64,000 nucleotides of DNA, from positions 236,655,918-236,719,917 of the forward strand of contig CM076189.1 of the NCBI GenBank assembly GCA_038277395.1, in the 5' to 3' direction. Under the pieces are notes generated by a model. That model searched no databases. It was not told the DNA's origin and saw nothing but the letters and a program-made list of their open reading frames with translations. The translations under genes and the position numbers were made by a program. The DNA is from Dryocosmus kuriphilus (taxonomy: Eukaryota > Arthropoda > Insecta > Hymenoptera > Cynipidae). Below, in pieces: positions 10,105-19,089 of this stretch. Numbering within the stretch: position 1 is the stretch's first letter; every line of letters starts with the position of its first letter.

Positions 10105-10560
10105 CTTAAACTTCTAGAACACACGTCTGGACACGTCTGCAATTAAACGTTTTCAAACGTAAATGTAATGCGTTGTTTAATGAGATCATCCCGCATATTT
10201 TCTAGAAGCTAATGGAGCGAGGGAGAGAGAAAGAGGAAGAGAGAGATTTCCCTCTTTCTACTAAAGTTCTAGAATTTTCTACAGGTTCAGACGCGTCCGC
10301 AATTCAACGTTTTAATACGTAGTTTAATGAGATCATCGCGCAAGTTTCTAGAAGCTTATAGGGTTGAGAAGGGGTGAAGAGGGAAGGGGAAGTTGTTTTC
10401 GTCAATTTCATGTCTCGTCATTGCGTACGAGTAGTATAATGATATCATCGAGAATATTCTAGAAACTTATGGGCAAAGAAGGGTTGGAGGAGGAAGGGGA
10501 AGTTGTTTTCGACAATTTTGTGCTTAGTGACGTCACATCGAACATTCTAGAAGATTAGCA
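10105..10560. promoter_or_regulatory. Cluster of six TTCTAGAA (HSE-like) palindromes with one CRE-like site
   Basis: TTCTAGAA occurs at 10112, 10200, 10267, 10346, 10457 and 10545. TTCnnGAA is the core of a heat-shock element. TGACGTCA, a perfect CRE palindrome, lies at 10528-10535. The sites sit in diverged duplicated blocks (TCTGCAATTAAACGTTTT against TCCGCAATTCAACGTTTT), so part of the clustering comes from duplication. No adjacent gene is recognised, so a regulatory role is speculative. Confidence 0.35.
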
Positions 10561-10809
10561 TGGACATGAACCACCTCAGCTCTCGAAAGGTCTCGAAGCC
10601 GGCAAGGTAGGAATTGTGCTCCAGAACCAGCCCTGTATATCTACTTAATTAGACAAAAAAAATTTTAATTGGGAAATATGAGGTATATAGGGGTTTTCGA
10701 GGTCGCTGAATCCGAATAAAAAGTCAAAATTTCAAAAAACAAAATGGCGAACGAGATACAGACGAAAAATGTAAAAAAAACTGTATAATTTTTACAATTA
10801 TGATTTTTA

Positions 10810-11180
10810 ACTTTTCAGTTAATTTAAAAACTGACTGCACCAATCGATTCTACGGAAAAAACTGTGACGAAAACATATACAACCATTTTTTGTTAAAACT
10901 AAATTTGTTGATGTAAAACGTTAATAGTCGTGCAATCATGAAATTGTTTATTAGGGTTTTACATGAACAAATTGAGTTCTAACGAAAAATTGTTATATAT
11001 ATTTTCGTCATAATTTTTTCTGCAGAACAGGTTGGTGCAGTGAGTTTTTGAGTTAACTAAAAAGTTAACAATCATGCAGTTGTTTATTAAAGTTTTACAC
11101 TAACAAATTGAAGTCTGACGAAAGTGTTATATAAGTTTTCTTTATGATTTTTCCTGTAGAATCGAACAATAATTTTAAAA
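10810..11180. repeat. Palindrome plus direct third copy, ~100-bp arms
   Basis: Arm 10810-10925 and arm 10950-11070 are inverted copies (AACTTTTCAGTTAATTTAAA... against ...GAGTTAACTAAAAAGTT), each with ACTGCACCAA. A further unit at 11069-11165 repeats 10933-11031 directly. It is preceded at 10700-10760 by 'ggtcgctgaatccgaa ... aaatggcgaac', the same phrase type as in the palindromes at 21.5 and 45 kb, so all three probably belong to one superfamily. Confidence 0.65.
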
Positions 11181-11793
11181 TGGCTTTACATAATAAGTAT
11201 CTAAATTTTTCAACAGTTCAACAAGTTTCATTTGTGTAAAGTTACGAATCTCATTACAGAATCTCATATAAAACTGGGAGGGGGTGTGGGGGAGTCTGAA
11301 AATTTTTAAAATTATTTATAATAATCATATCTATCAATAAAAACACTTCTCGGCACACAGTTCGGCACAGTGTTTTACTTATGCTAATTATTTATTGTTT
11401 TTTTCGCAAAAATATTGTTTAGGTGAATTAATTATTATTACATTATTAATCAACTTTTTGATTAATTGAATTACGTTAAGTTATGTTACATACCTGTAGA
11501 AGTAGAATCCATTTTTCAAAATTGAAATCAGTTAATTTGGTTCGTTTTGTCGCCACTTTTAGGTCAAGCGTTATGGCCTCTCTGTTGTATGGGCAGCGTC
11601 AGCAACCTGCGGCGCTCGGCAAATGACTGCACTATACTCACAGTTGCACCTATCTGACCTACCTGAAGTTATATTATTTTGATGCTTAAGATATCAAGGA
11701 AGCCAACCCAACAGTTCAGAAGTGCAAGTTTTAAAATTTTGTTCTGGGGGCTTGCGCATCTATTCTCGATTTGGCTACATAGTGGAGGAGTCT
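11181..11793. other. No gene recognised
   Basis: AT-rich with a GC-richer patch at 11560-11640. No repeat or protein motif recognised. Confidence 0.45.
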
Positions 11794-11801
11794 AAAGACC
11801 A

Positions 11802-11957
11802 GGGCAGTCACCAATTGCACCACGTATACCTGCGCACCTTCCCCTTCCAGTGCGCAACGACAAGGGCGAGCCGGAAAAGAGTTCGGGGGGGCGTAGTGTC
11901 GCTGCGCACTGGAAGGGGAAGGTGCGCAGGTATACGTGGTGCAATTTATGATCGCCC
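11802..11957. mobile_element. hAT-type MITE, 156 bp, near-complete hairpin
   Basis: Arms 11802-11861 and 11897-11957 are inverted copies (CACGTATACCTGCGCACCTT and AAGGTGCGCAGGTATACGTG), with about 35 bp of loop. AAAGACCA (11794-11801) and AAAGACCC (11958-11965) flank it, an 8-bp duplication with one mismatch, as expected for hAT transposition. Frames through it are products of the hairpin and not genes. Confidence 0.85.
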
Positions 11958-11965
11958 AAAGACCC

Positions 11966-12171
11966 ATGGATTGTCAGCTTGAGTAATAAAAACATTCCAG
12001 ATGGCATAGACGACATTCTAAGGATAGGAAATACATTTAATTCTACTGTTCTAACTAGTAAACACAATATTATTTTTAGAATTATTAAAGATGTTGAGTC
12101 TAACATTGGTTTGATTAAAAATTTAGTAGCTCGAGATATATTAAAACACAGAGTTCTTAATTCTGCGAATA
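11966..12171 (+). pseudogene. Penelope-like element N-terminal fragment
   Basis: The frame runs WIVSLSNKNIPDGIDDI then LRIGNTFN ... IIKDVESNI. This is the layout of the region before the reverse transcriptase in Penelope-like proteins: an N-L-S phrase, then a 'leucine...G..F' phrase, then a basic helix ending in D-x-E. It is cut on the left by the hAT MITE and on the right by repeat A, whose first bases extend the frame artificially to 12224. About 65 family codons survive and no RT core is present. The GIY-YIG piece at 18.6 kb may be from the same family. Confidence 0.5.
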
Positions 12172-12279
12172 ATTTTTTACATTCTCATCTCAATGAGAAG
12201 GTGTTAGTTTTATGTGAAAAATGACTTTCGCGGATTTCATGAAATCTCGAAGTTTCGTGAACGCCTGATTCCAAAAAGA
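12172..12279 (+). repeat. Repeat A copy 2, 5' part (split by element B)
   Basis: TTACATTCTCATCTCAATGA through TTTCGCGGATTTCATG and a diverged 'cctgattccaaaaag' matches the first ~110 bp of the copy at 22993. The matching sequence resumes at 16298 after a 4.0-kb insertion. Confidence 0.8.
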
Positions 12280-12630
12280 GGGTGCAGTTCCGAATAGCTG
12301 AATTTTCCGATTTTATTGAAACTTCGTATACTTATGTATTTTGACGCGCTGATTACGAATATGATAGTAAAAATTGGCGACTAGGCGATTTTCATGGTGA
12401 AACCCATAAAAAAAAACTCTATAAAAATCATGTTTTTTGCGTTTATCTCAGTAAATACGCAGAATTTCGAAAAATATTTTAAACAAAAGTTTTAGCTAGT
12501 ATAAAAATACATCTTTCGTGTAGAATACACTTTTTGCCTAAAACCTTCATTTTTCGAGAAAAAGAGGATTGCGTTGGAAAAACAAGAAAAAGACGAAGAA
12601 AGTTAAGGAAATGCGTTCAGTCACGCTTTT

Positions 12631-12958
12631 TTCCAATTTTGTTAAAACTTCTTATATTTATGTAATTTGACGCGATGATTACGAATATGATAATGAAAAT
12701 TGTCGACAAAGCGATTTTCATGGTGAAAACCATAAAAACACCATAAAAATCACGTTTTTTGTGTTTGTCTCAGTAATTACTCAGAACTTAGAAAAATATT
12801 TTAAACAAAAGTTTTAGCTAGTATAAAAATACATCTTTTTTCTTCTATACACTTTTTGCCTAAAACCATTATTTTTTAAGAAAAAGAGGATTGCGTTGGA
12901 AAAACAAGAAAAAGATGAAGAAATTTACGGAAATGCGTTCGGTCACACTCGTCCCCCT
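12631..12958. repeat. Tandem second copy of the element B terminal block
   Basis: Repeats 12300-12625 directly (ATGTAATTTGACGCGATGAT..., TTAGCTAGTATAAAAATACA, TTGCGTTGGAAAAACAAGAA). It makes the left end of B longer than the right. Confidence 0.8.
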
Positions 12959-13255
12959 TTTCCCAGGTTAAGGGGGGGGGGGGGGGGCCTACGCATTCAC
13001 TGACTAGTTACGAAAATGCATTCAATCAGCATCGTACCCCTTCCCAAGTGGGGAGGGGGGGGGGGGGGGAATACGCATTCACTGACTAGTTACGAAAATA
13101 CGTTCAATCGCGATCATTCTCCTTTACATGGGGGAGGGGGCTACCGGTTCACTGACTAGTTACGAAAGTACGTTTAATCACGGTCGTTCCCCTTTCCAAG
13201 ATGGGGGGGGGGGGGGGGAGGCTACACATTCACTAACTAGTTGCGGAATTACGTG
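12942..13255. repeat. ~82-bp minisatellite with long G-tracts
   Basis: Four diverged units each contain CATTCACTGACTAGTTACGA, CGTTCAATC, TCCCCTTTCC and a run of G. Three of the runs are 14-17 G long (near 12970, 13055 and 13203) and one is shorter and interrupted (13131). Long G-runs like these are candidates for quadruplex formation and are also hard to sequence, so their lengths may be unreliable. Confidence 0.8.
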
Positions 13256-13473
13256 GGGGCGGAAAGGCACCCCTGTGATTGATCACAGGTATAATGTTGT
13301 TTATCCACCTACCTGTACAATAATAGATTGGTTTCTTGGTTTGTTTTGTATTTTGAAGAGCATTTTTTTTTTTATATTTTGTAATATTTTTCACCAATTT
13401 TTTTTGGACTTTTAAAATTTTTATTAATACGAAATATATTTGCATTTACTTCAATTGAGAATGCTGATTATAA

Positions 13474-14222
13474 TCACTGGCCAGGGCAGCATACTTTAAT
13501 ATTTGCGATTAGTTCTTTAAATGGATCAGCATTTATTTTCTTGAGCCGTCGCCGCCACAAAAATTCGCAGAGGTGATTTGCAAGATTGCTCTTGTGGACT
13601 CCTCCTCGTGAGAGGAATCGTCGCATCCATCGCAAGATGACTCGATGTTTTGAGTGTTTGCTCCGGTATCGCTATTCACAAACTCCTCGGAATGATTAAC
13701 ACTTTGGTGAACAAATCCATGATCTTCGAGATTGATATAGTCCTTCCAACAATCGGTGTGAATCTCTGCCCCTTCTGCTACATGCGTTTTTATTAATCTG
13801 ATTAGAGTAGCCTGATCTCTCTTGTTATTGGGACAGATTTCCAAAAGATAGTTGTAAGGATGACCTCTGTGAATCATTCCGAGGATCCATGATCGTTCCA
13901 CTACACGTCCTCACTCGTATTTTCGACGCCCGATTTTCTACTCATCTATTTCAACTACATACTTCACCGACACTTCCAATGCGACCTTCCTCTTTGAAGT
14001 GACTGTCCAGAGCAACCATGCAGATCTCCCTACAAAAAGAGAAGCGGTCTGCAACAGTTTCTCCCGAAATCGACTGACCTTCGACAATGCTACTTTCCCG
14101 GATGGTTTGTTCGAAATTGAAGCCCACAGCGAAACAATAAGAAATAAGCATACATGCCGCTGCGGAAATGTGACACCTCTCATACCACGTATTTTCCGCA
14201 ACGGTATTTGTGTGACGATACT
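13474..14222 (-). pseudogene. Merlin (IS1595/ISXO2-like) transposase pseudogene
   Basis: Read on the reverse strand, successive segments match the insect ISXO2-like/Merlin transposase: ENTWYERCHISAAACML, ISGETVADRFSFCREIC, EIDE, KIGRRKY, GRVVERSWILGM, EICPNNKRD, HTDCWKDY, NTQNIES and HLCEFLWRRRLKK. The three catalytic positions (D of EIDE, D of HTDC, E of NIES) are still readable. It is broken by a frameshift after GEV, in-frame TAG and TGA codons near 13941 and 13920, and a second frameshift after NIESS before the conserved C-terminus. The 5' part is separated from this piece by the Tc1 insertion at 14223. Normal function is cut-and-paste transposition; this copy cannot be active. Confidence 0.85.
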
Positions 14223-14224
14223 TA

Positions 14225-15491
14225 CAGTCTGTTCCACAAGAAAGAATAGGCGTTTTCTCGAAAAGTTTTAAAGATTTTTGTTCGTTTCTTTTTTGGCCTG
14301 ACTGTACGTTTCAAGGGCAAGAGCGGAACCGCCGATTTGGTTCAGTCTCATTCGAAGTGTCGGATAGTGAACAAGTTTGCGCAATGAGTGCAGTATACAC
14401 TAAACGGTTCGAAGTTGTTTTTTTGTGCAGCAATGCACACGGACCAAAACTTTCATACTCAGCTACTGCTAAAGTGCTTAAAAAGTCTAAATACTTCGTG
14501 CAAAAGTGGTTGGTGCGGTATAGGGACACAAAAGCTGTTGACGATCTTCCAGGAAAAGGAGAAACGCGAGCAACGTCCAGCAAGGAGGATAAGGGGATCA
14601 TCGCACTATTCAAGCGCAACCCCACTCTACGGCTGCGCGAAGCCAAGGCTAAGCTAGCGGAGAAGGGATTAGACGTTAGTATAAACACCATAAGACGCAG
14701 ATTAGCTGAGGCAAACATGCAGTACCGTAGCACGAGGCAGAAACCCCTGCTCTCAGAAGTGCACATGCAAAAACGGCTGTTGTGGGCTATGGAAAATAAT
14801 GATCGCGATTGGTCAAATGTGATTTTTTCCGACGAAGCATCCTTTTAGGCATGGGTTCCAATAAAACGTGCCTGGTCAGGCAAAGGTGAGCGGTTCCTCC
14901 AGCGAACTGTTAAACACCCAGTAAAGATCCATGTTTGGGGATGCTTCTCACAGCGCGGTTTTGGCTGTTTAGAGCTGTTCACTGAGAACCTGAACGCGGA
15001 AAAAATGGTCAAAATCTACAAGCATGGTCTTCTGAGGTCTGCAGAAAATATGTTTGGAGCCAATAATGAGGTTTGGATCCTTCAAGAGGACAACGATCCC
15101 AAACATTGCAGTCGCCTCTGCAAGAACTGGAAAGCTGAAAATGGCGTCGTCACCTTGGCCTGGCCTTCACAATCTCCTGATGCCAATCCGATTGAAAATG
15201 TGTGAAGTGTCGTTAAGAGAAAACTTGCAGGAAGGCGTGTATTCACCCTCAAGCATCTCTCTCGACGAATTAGAGAGGTGGGGTGCTCTCTATCTTTAGA
15301 ATATGCTGAAAAATTAGTCTAGAGCATGCCCAGAAGATGCTAGGCCATTATCGAGAATAATGGCGATTGGACCATTTATTAAGGTAAGTCCTCCCTAATC
15401 TTTAAAGCGTTTTTTCATGCCAAAAAAGAAAAATAAAGTTTTCTTTAAAACTTTTCGAGAAAACGCGTATTCTTTCTTGTGGAACAGACTG
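14225..15491 (+). mobile_element. Tc1-like transposon, 1,267 bp, complete ends
   Basis: The left end CAGTCTGTTCCACAAGAAAG and right end CTTTCTTGTGGAACAGACTG are inverted copies, and the match extends ~50 bp inward (GTTTTCTCGAAAAGTTTTAAA). TA flanks both ends (14223-14224, 15492-15493), the Tc1/mariner target duplication. The element sits inside the Merlin pseudogene, so it is younger than that insertion. Confidence 0.93.
14357..15382 (+). pseudogene. Tc1-like transposase, full length with four in-frame stops
   Basis: A single frame of ~341 codons runs from 14357 (or the internal ATG at 14384) to TAA at 15380, with no frameshift. N-terminal helix-turn-helix: SYSATAKVLKKSKYFVQKW, followed by the GK/R spacer and a second recognition region ending NTIRRRL. 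The DD34E triad is intact: D in IFSDEASF, D in ILQEDNDPKH, and E in SPDANPIEN exactly 35 residues later. Stops interrupt it at 14846 (TAG), 15203 (TGA, where Trp normally follows PIEN), 15320 (TAG) and 15341 (TAG). One changed base explains each, so inactivation is recent. Transposition in trans would still be possible because the ends are good. Confidence 0.92.
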
Positions 15492-15493
15492 TA

Positions 15494-15944
15494 CCTGCTT
15501 TCTAACACAAGAACTGACCGCAAGTCATTTCAGACTCTAAAGAGTCATTTTTTTCTTGTGTTTTGAGCAAAATCGTTCAGTTGGAATGAGTTAAATTTGT
15601 CTCAACCACTGAAGTGTTTTTTCTCTTTTTTGAAGAATCATACTCAGACTGAAAATATTATATTTTTCATCCATGTTGGTTAGAAACTCGAGAGAAGAAA
15701 ACTTCGAAAACAATGAATGCACGCATAAAACACACGCCTGTTAGTACTAGGAGCGCGAACTGTATAAAAAGACCTGTCGATTGATTTTAAAGGGTTTTTT
15801 TCCATGATAATCGATGTATAACTAATTTTCGCGAAAACTATTACTTGTAAATAAAAATGTTAGACAGAATATGTGTAGCTCGATTAGATGTACAACTTTT
15901 GTTTACAATATTTGATAATATTGTGCATATTGATTTAGAAAAAC
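15494..15944. other. Rest of element B interior; possible 5' remnant of Merlin gene
   Basis: Joining the DNA across the Tc1 insertion keeps the reverse-strand frame into 15494-15560 (C-G-Q-F-L-C, then a stop, then KAGKYRHT), consistent with the Merlin N-terminal cysteine region, but the match is weak. The remainder shows no feature. Confidence 0.35.
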
Positions 15945-16297
15945 GCAAAAAAACGTGACCGAACGCATTTCCGTAACTTTCTTCTTCTTTTTCTTGTTTT
16001 TTCAACGCAATCTTCTTTTTCGCGAAAAATAATGGTTTTAGGCGAAAAGTGTATTCTAAAAAAAAGATGTATTTTTATACTATCTAAAACCTTTGTTTCA
16101 AACATTTTTCGAAACTCTGCGTATTTACTGAGATAAACGTTAAAAACTTTATTTTTATGGTGTTTTTTATGGTTTTCACCATGAAAATCGCCTAGTCGCC
16201 AATTTTCACAATCATATTCGTAATCAGCGCATCAAAATACATAAGTATACGAAGTTCCAATAAAATCGGAAAATTCAGCTATTCGGAACTTTATCCC

Positions 16298-17184
16298 GAA
16301 AAAAACATGTTTTACGACGGTGTCTGTCTATCTGTCTGTTGTCGTCGTCGTTGTTGTCGTTGTCGTTGTTGTCATCGTCGTCGTCGGAGTCGTCAGAGTC
16401 TTTTCCCTCGATAACTTTCAAACGACTAATCGGATTGGATTGCGCTTTTGCACAGTTCTTTAAGGCGTAAAAAGAAAGGACGAGTTCGTTAACCAGCGGT
16501 TTTTGATCAGTGGTTATGGTTTTATCCATCAAAAACAGTTTTCTCAAAATCAAAAAATCAATTTTCTGGCTAAACTATGTGAGATACAAAAAAACAGTGG
16601 AGAGTAAAATTGTTCGTCTTAAAAAATTCTACAAATTGTGTTTTAACCATTTTTTGATAAAATGCACGGTTTTTGTTTGAATTCGAGAAAACGTTATTAA
16701 AAATGAAAGATTCAAATTTTCGGCCAAACTATGCAAGATACGAAAAAATAATAATAAACAAAGTTTTTCACCCCAAAAATATCTACAAATTTGCTCTCTA
16801 TCATTTTTTTGAGCAGACGCGTAGTTTTTTAGTTATTCTTGAAATATGTTATGAAATATAAAGAATACCACTTTTCAGCAAAACTATGCAAGATATGAGA
16901 AAATATTAACAAGCAAAATTATTCACCTTCGATAGAGCTACAAAATTTATGTATAAGACTCATCGTTTTACTTTTAAGAATCGAAATCTTGCATTGTGAA
17001 AATGTGAAAAATCACAAAAAAACTTTACCAATCTACAATGTGTTTAAAAAAAATTTTATTATCGAGCGCGAAGCGCGAGTTTCATAATGAGAATGTATTT
17101 GTTATGGTCGATAGAGCCTTAAGTAAAATAATTTCTTTTGCAATTTTTAATAAAAAATTCAAATTTAATAATCTCATTAAAAGT
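16298..17184 (+). repeat. Repeat A copy 2, 3' part
   Basis: Resumes repeat A after element B: ACGACGGTGTCTGTC, a (GTC/GTT)n tract at 16340-16395, AACTTTCAAACGACTAATCG, three AAACTATG-type subunits, and GAGCGCGAAGCGCGAG at 17064-17079. It ends where a deleted Tc1 copy begins at 17185; the copy at 23830-23945 continues past this point. The reverse frame at 16275-16553 is a shadow of the repeat. Confidence 0.8.
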
Positions 17185-17732
17185 GGGACGTGGCAGAAAC
17201 CCCTGCTCTCAGAGGTTCACATACAAAAACGCTTGGCATGGGCTACAGAAAATAATGATCGCGATTGGTGAGCGGTTCCTCCAGCGAACTGTTAAACACC
17301 CCATAAAGATCCATGTTTGGGGATGCTTCTCACAGCGCGGTTTTGGCTGTTTAGAGCTTTTTACTGAGAGCTTGAACGCTCAAAGAATGGTCAAAATCTA
17401 CAAACATGGTCTTCTGAAGTCTGCAGGAAAGATGTTTGAAGCCAACAATGAGGTTAAGAGAAATCTTGCAGGAAGGCGTGTATTCACCCTCAAGCAGCTC
17501 TCTCGACGAATTAGAGAGGTATGGCGCTCTCTATCTTCAGAATATGCCGAAAAACTAGTCGAGAGCATGCACAGAAGGTGCCAGGCCATTATCCAGAATA
17601 ACGGCGATTGGACGGTTTATTAAGTAGAGTCCGCCCTAATTTTTAAAGCGTTTTTTCATGGGAAAAAAGAAAAATGAAGTTTTCTTTGAAACTTTTCGAG
17701 AAAACGCGTACCTTGTCTTGTGGAACAGACTG
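17185..17732 (+). mobile_element. Deleted Tc1-like copy, right end only
   Basis: Same family as the Tc1 at 14225. It keeps the right terminal repeat (to CTTGTGGAACAGACTG at 17732, then TA) but lacks the left terminus and the first ~510 bp. It is inserted in or truncated at the tail of repeat A. Confidence 0.88.
17190..17623 (+). pseudogene. Tc1-like transposase remnant with two internal deletions
   Basis: Matches the sibling transposase at 14357-15382 in three blocks. The first deletion joins GCGATTGGT directly to GAGCGG, removing the segment that held the first catalytic Asp (sibling 14815-14886). The second joins AATGAGGTT to AAGAGAAA, removing the second Asp and the Glu (sibling ~15071-15212). 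Both junctions share 2-3 bases between their sides, suggesting slippage or end joining. The C-terminal codons are otherwise well kept. It cannot encode an active enzyme. Confidence 0.88.
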
Positions 17733-17954
17733 TAAATAATTATCCTGTACAGTTTATTAGCACACTGATGAATAATTTTTAAGAAATCAAACCAACCAAA
17801 TTTTGAACATTCTATTGTTTTGAACAATAATAACAATAATTTTAAATGTACAATTTCGATACCTTTCCATTGTGCACTATCTTTTGAGTTAAAAATAATG
17901 GATGAAAGCGTCGATGACAAAGAGCGAAGAACAAGTGACGTATGAATAAAATTA

Positions 17955-18185
17955 TGTACCTTTTTGTTTCTTGGAAATATAAATTTTGTTTACAATTTGA
18001 TGATGGAATAATTTTTTGACATAATAAACATAATTAGCTATATTGACATAGTATTAGCTATATTAGCTACATTAGCTATAACTTTGTGATTTTTAAGGAT
18101 TAGCACATGAATCAAAAGCAATTTGCCAGTCTGTCCTACATAACACATCTCACAATTTAAACAGGAGATTTTTCATACAACGTTA
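17955..18185 (-). repeat. Inverted, internally deleted Penelope-like 3' fragment
   Basis: The reverse complement reads AAATTGTGAGATGTGTTATG ... GACTGGCAAATTGCTTTTG and ends in AATTTTGTTTACAATTTG, matching 18664-18720 and 19040-19090 in opposite orientation. It lacks most of the GIY-YIG coding region in between. Inverted partial copies next to a Penelope-like element are common for this class. Confidence 0.65.
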
Positions 18186-18350
18186 GAAAGCTGCGGAATA
18201 TCTATAGAGAATATACAAAATATATCATAAATTATATATAATTATTAAATTATGATAATATAGATTTAAATATATATCTATATTAGATTGAAATCAGATT
18301 CTATTTTTTATATTCAAAAGAATTTCAATTTAATAAAATTAAAAAAAGTG

Positions 18351-18443
18351 AATCGTTAGAATAACTCTCTAAACCAGTAGCTCCTAACAATTTGATATTG
18401 TGGCACAGCTTTTCGGCGCTTTATTTTGTTAAAATCACTATCC
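18351..18443 (+). repeat. 93-bp direct repeat, copy 1 (partner 20441-20535)
   Basis: ATCGTTAGAATAACTCTCTA ... TTTGATATTG ... TTGTTAAAATCACTAT recurs 2.09 kb downstream with few changes. The pair brackets the Penelope-like 3' region and may represent its terminal repeats. Confidence 0.7.
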
Positions 18444-18450
18444 CGTTTTA

Positions 18451-18452
<2 letters not shown>

Positions 18453-18500
<48 letters not shown>
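18453..18500. repeat. (AT)n microsatellite, ~24 units
   Basis: An uninterrupted AT dinucleotide run. Confidence 0.95.
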
Positions 18501-18502
<2 letters not shown>

Positions 18503-18587
18503 TCCCGGACGACCAGTTTCCACAAGTGCCAATAGGTCTGCGAAAAGGACAAAATTTAACTTTAAATCTAATATAAATCTAGATTAA

Positions 18588-18983
18588 CTAGATACTTTTT
18601 ATAAACTAGGTAAGGATTCTTTAGATATTTCGCAGCTTTCCAACGTTGTATATAAAATCCCTTGTTCAAATTGTGAGATGTGTTATGTAGGACAGAATGG
18701 CAAATTGCTTTTGACTCGTGCTAATCAACATCGCAACAATATCAGACATAACCCTAAAAATCACAAAGTTATAACTAAACATAGTGTTTCAACAGGTCAC
18801 GAATTTCACTTGAAGAATATCGAAGTATTACATCACAAACCTAATCAGTTATAAAGATTAGCGGCAGAAATGTTTTTTATTAAAAAAGAAGGTGACAAGT
18901 GCCTGAATATCAAAACTGATTTAAATTATTACAGTTCAATTGACATTATTATTCTAGATTCTATATTTTATTCTCATAATTAG
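18588..18983 (+). pseudogene. Penelope-like GIY-YIG endonuclease domain (one internal stop)
   Basis: The open frame begins after TAA at 18585 and reads LDISQLSNVVYKIPCSNC then EMCYVGQNGKLLLTRANQHR. This is the Penelope-like endonuclease start: the V-Y-K-I-P-C-x2-C cysteine pair, Y-V-G for the YIG motif, and L..R...H. A TAA at 18852 follows HHKPNQL. The frame then continues unshifted with RLAAEMFFIKKEGDKCLN to TAG at 18981, including the catalytic-region Glu (AAE) and the late N-x-K-x-D-L-N phrase. There is no reverse transcriptase upstream (an AT microsatellite is there instead), so this is a 5'-truncated copy. The family's role is target cleavage during reverse transcription. Confidence 0.85.
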
Positions 18984-19089
18984 TCCAACGTTAGATTCCA
19001 CGCTTTTATAATTTATTATGTCAAAACATTATTCTATCATCAAATTGTAAACAAAATTTATATTTCCAAGAAACGAAAAGGTACATATA

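Larger units (their letters stand above)
12280..16297. mobile_element. Element B: 4.0-kb insertion with ~350-bp terminal inverted repeats
   Basis: The left end 12280-12630 (GGGTGCAGTTCCGAATAGCT...) and right end 15945-16297 (...AGCTATTCGGAACTTTATCC) are inverted copies that share the CGTATACTTATGTATTTTGA and ACATCTTT blocks. The insertion interrupts repeat A. Flanks (AAAAAGA and GAAAAAAA) are too simple to prove a target duplication. Inside are a tandem second copy of the left end (12631-12958), a G-rich minisatellite, a Merlin pseudogene and a Tc1 element. No transposase of its own is recognised. A small relative with a clean 6-bp duplication lies at 55312-55852. Confidence 0.7.

Noticed and set aside
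11722..12106. Three overlapping open frames on both strands
   Set aside because: They traverse the hAT-type MITE hairpin; the only coding signal here is the short Penelope-like frame after 11966.
17636..17920. 94-codon reverse frame after the deleted Tc1
   Set aside because: It overlaps the Tc1 right terminal repeat and has no motif.
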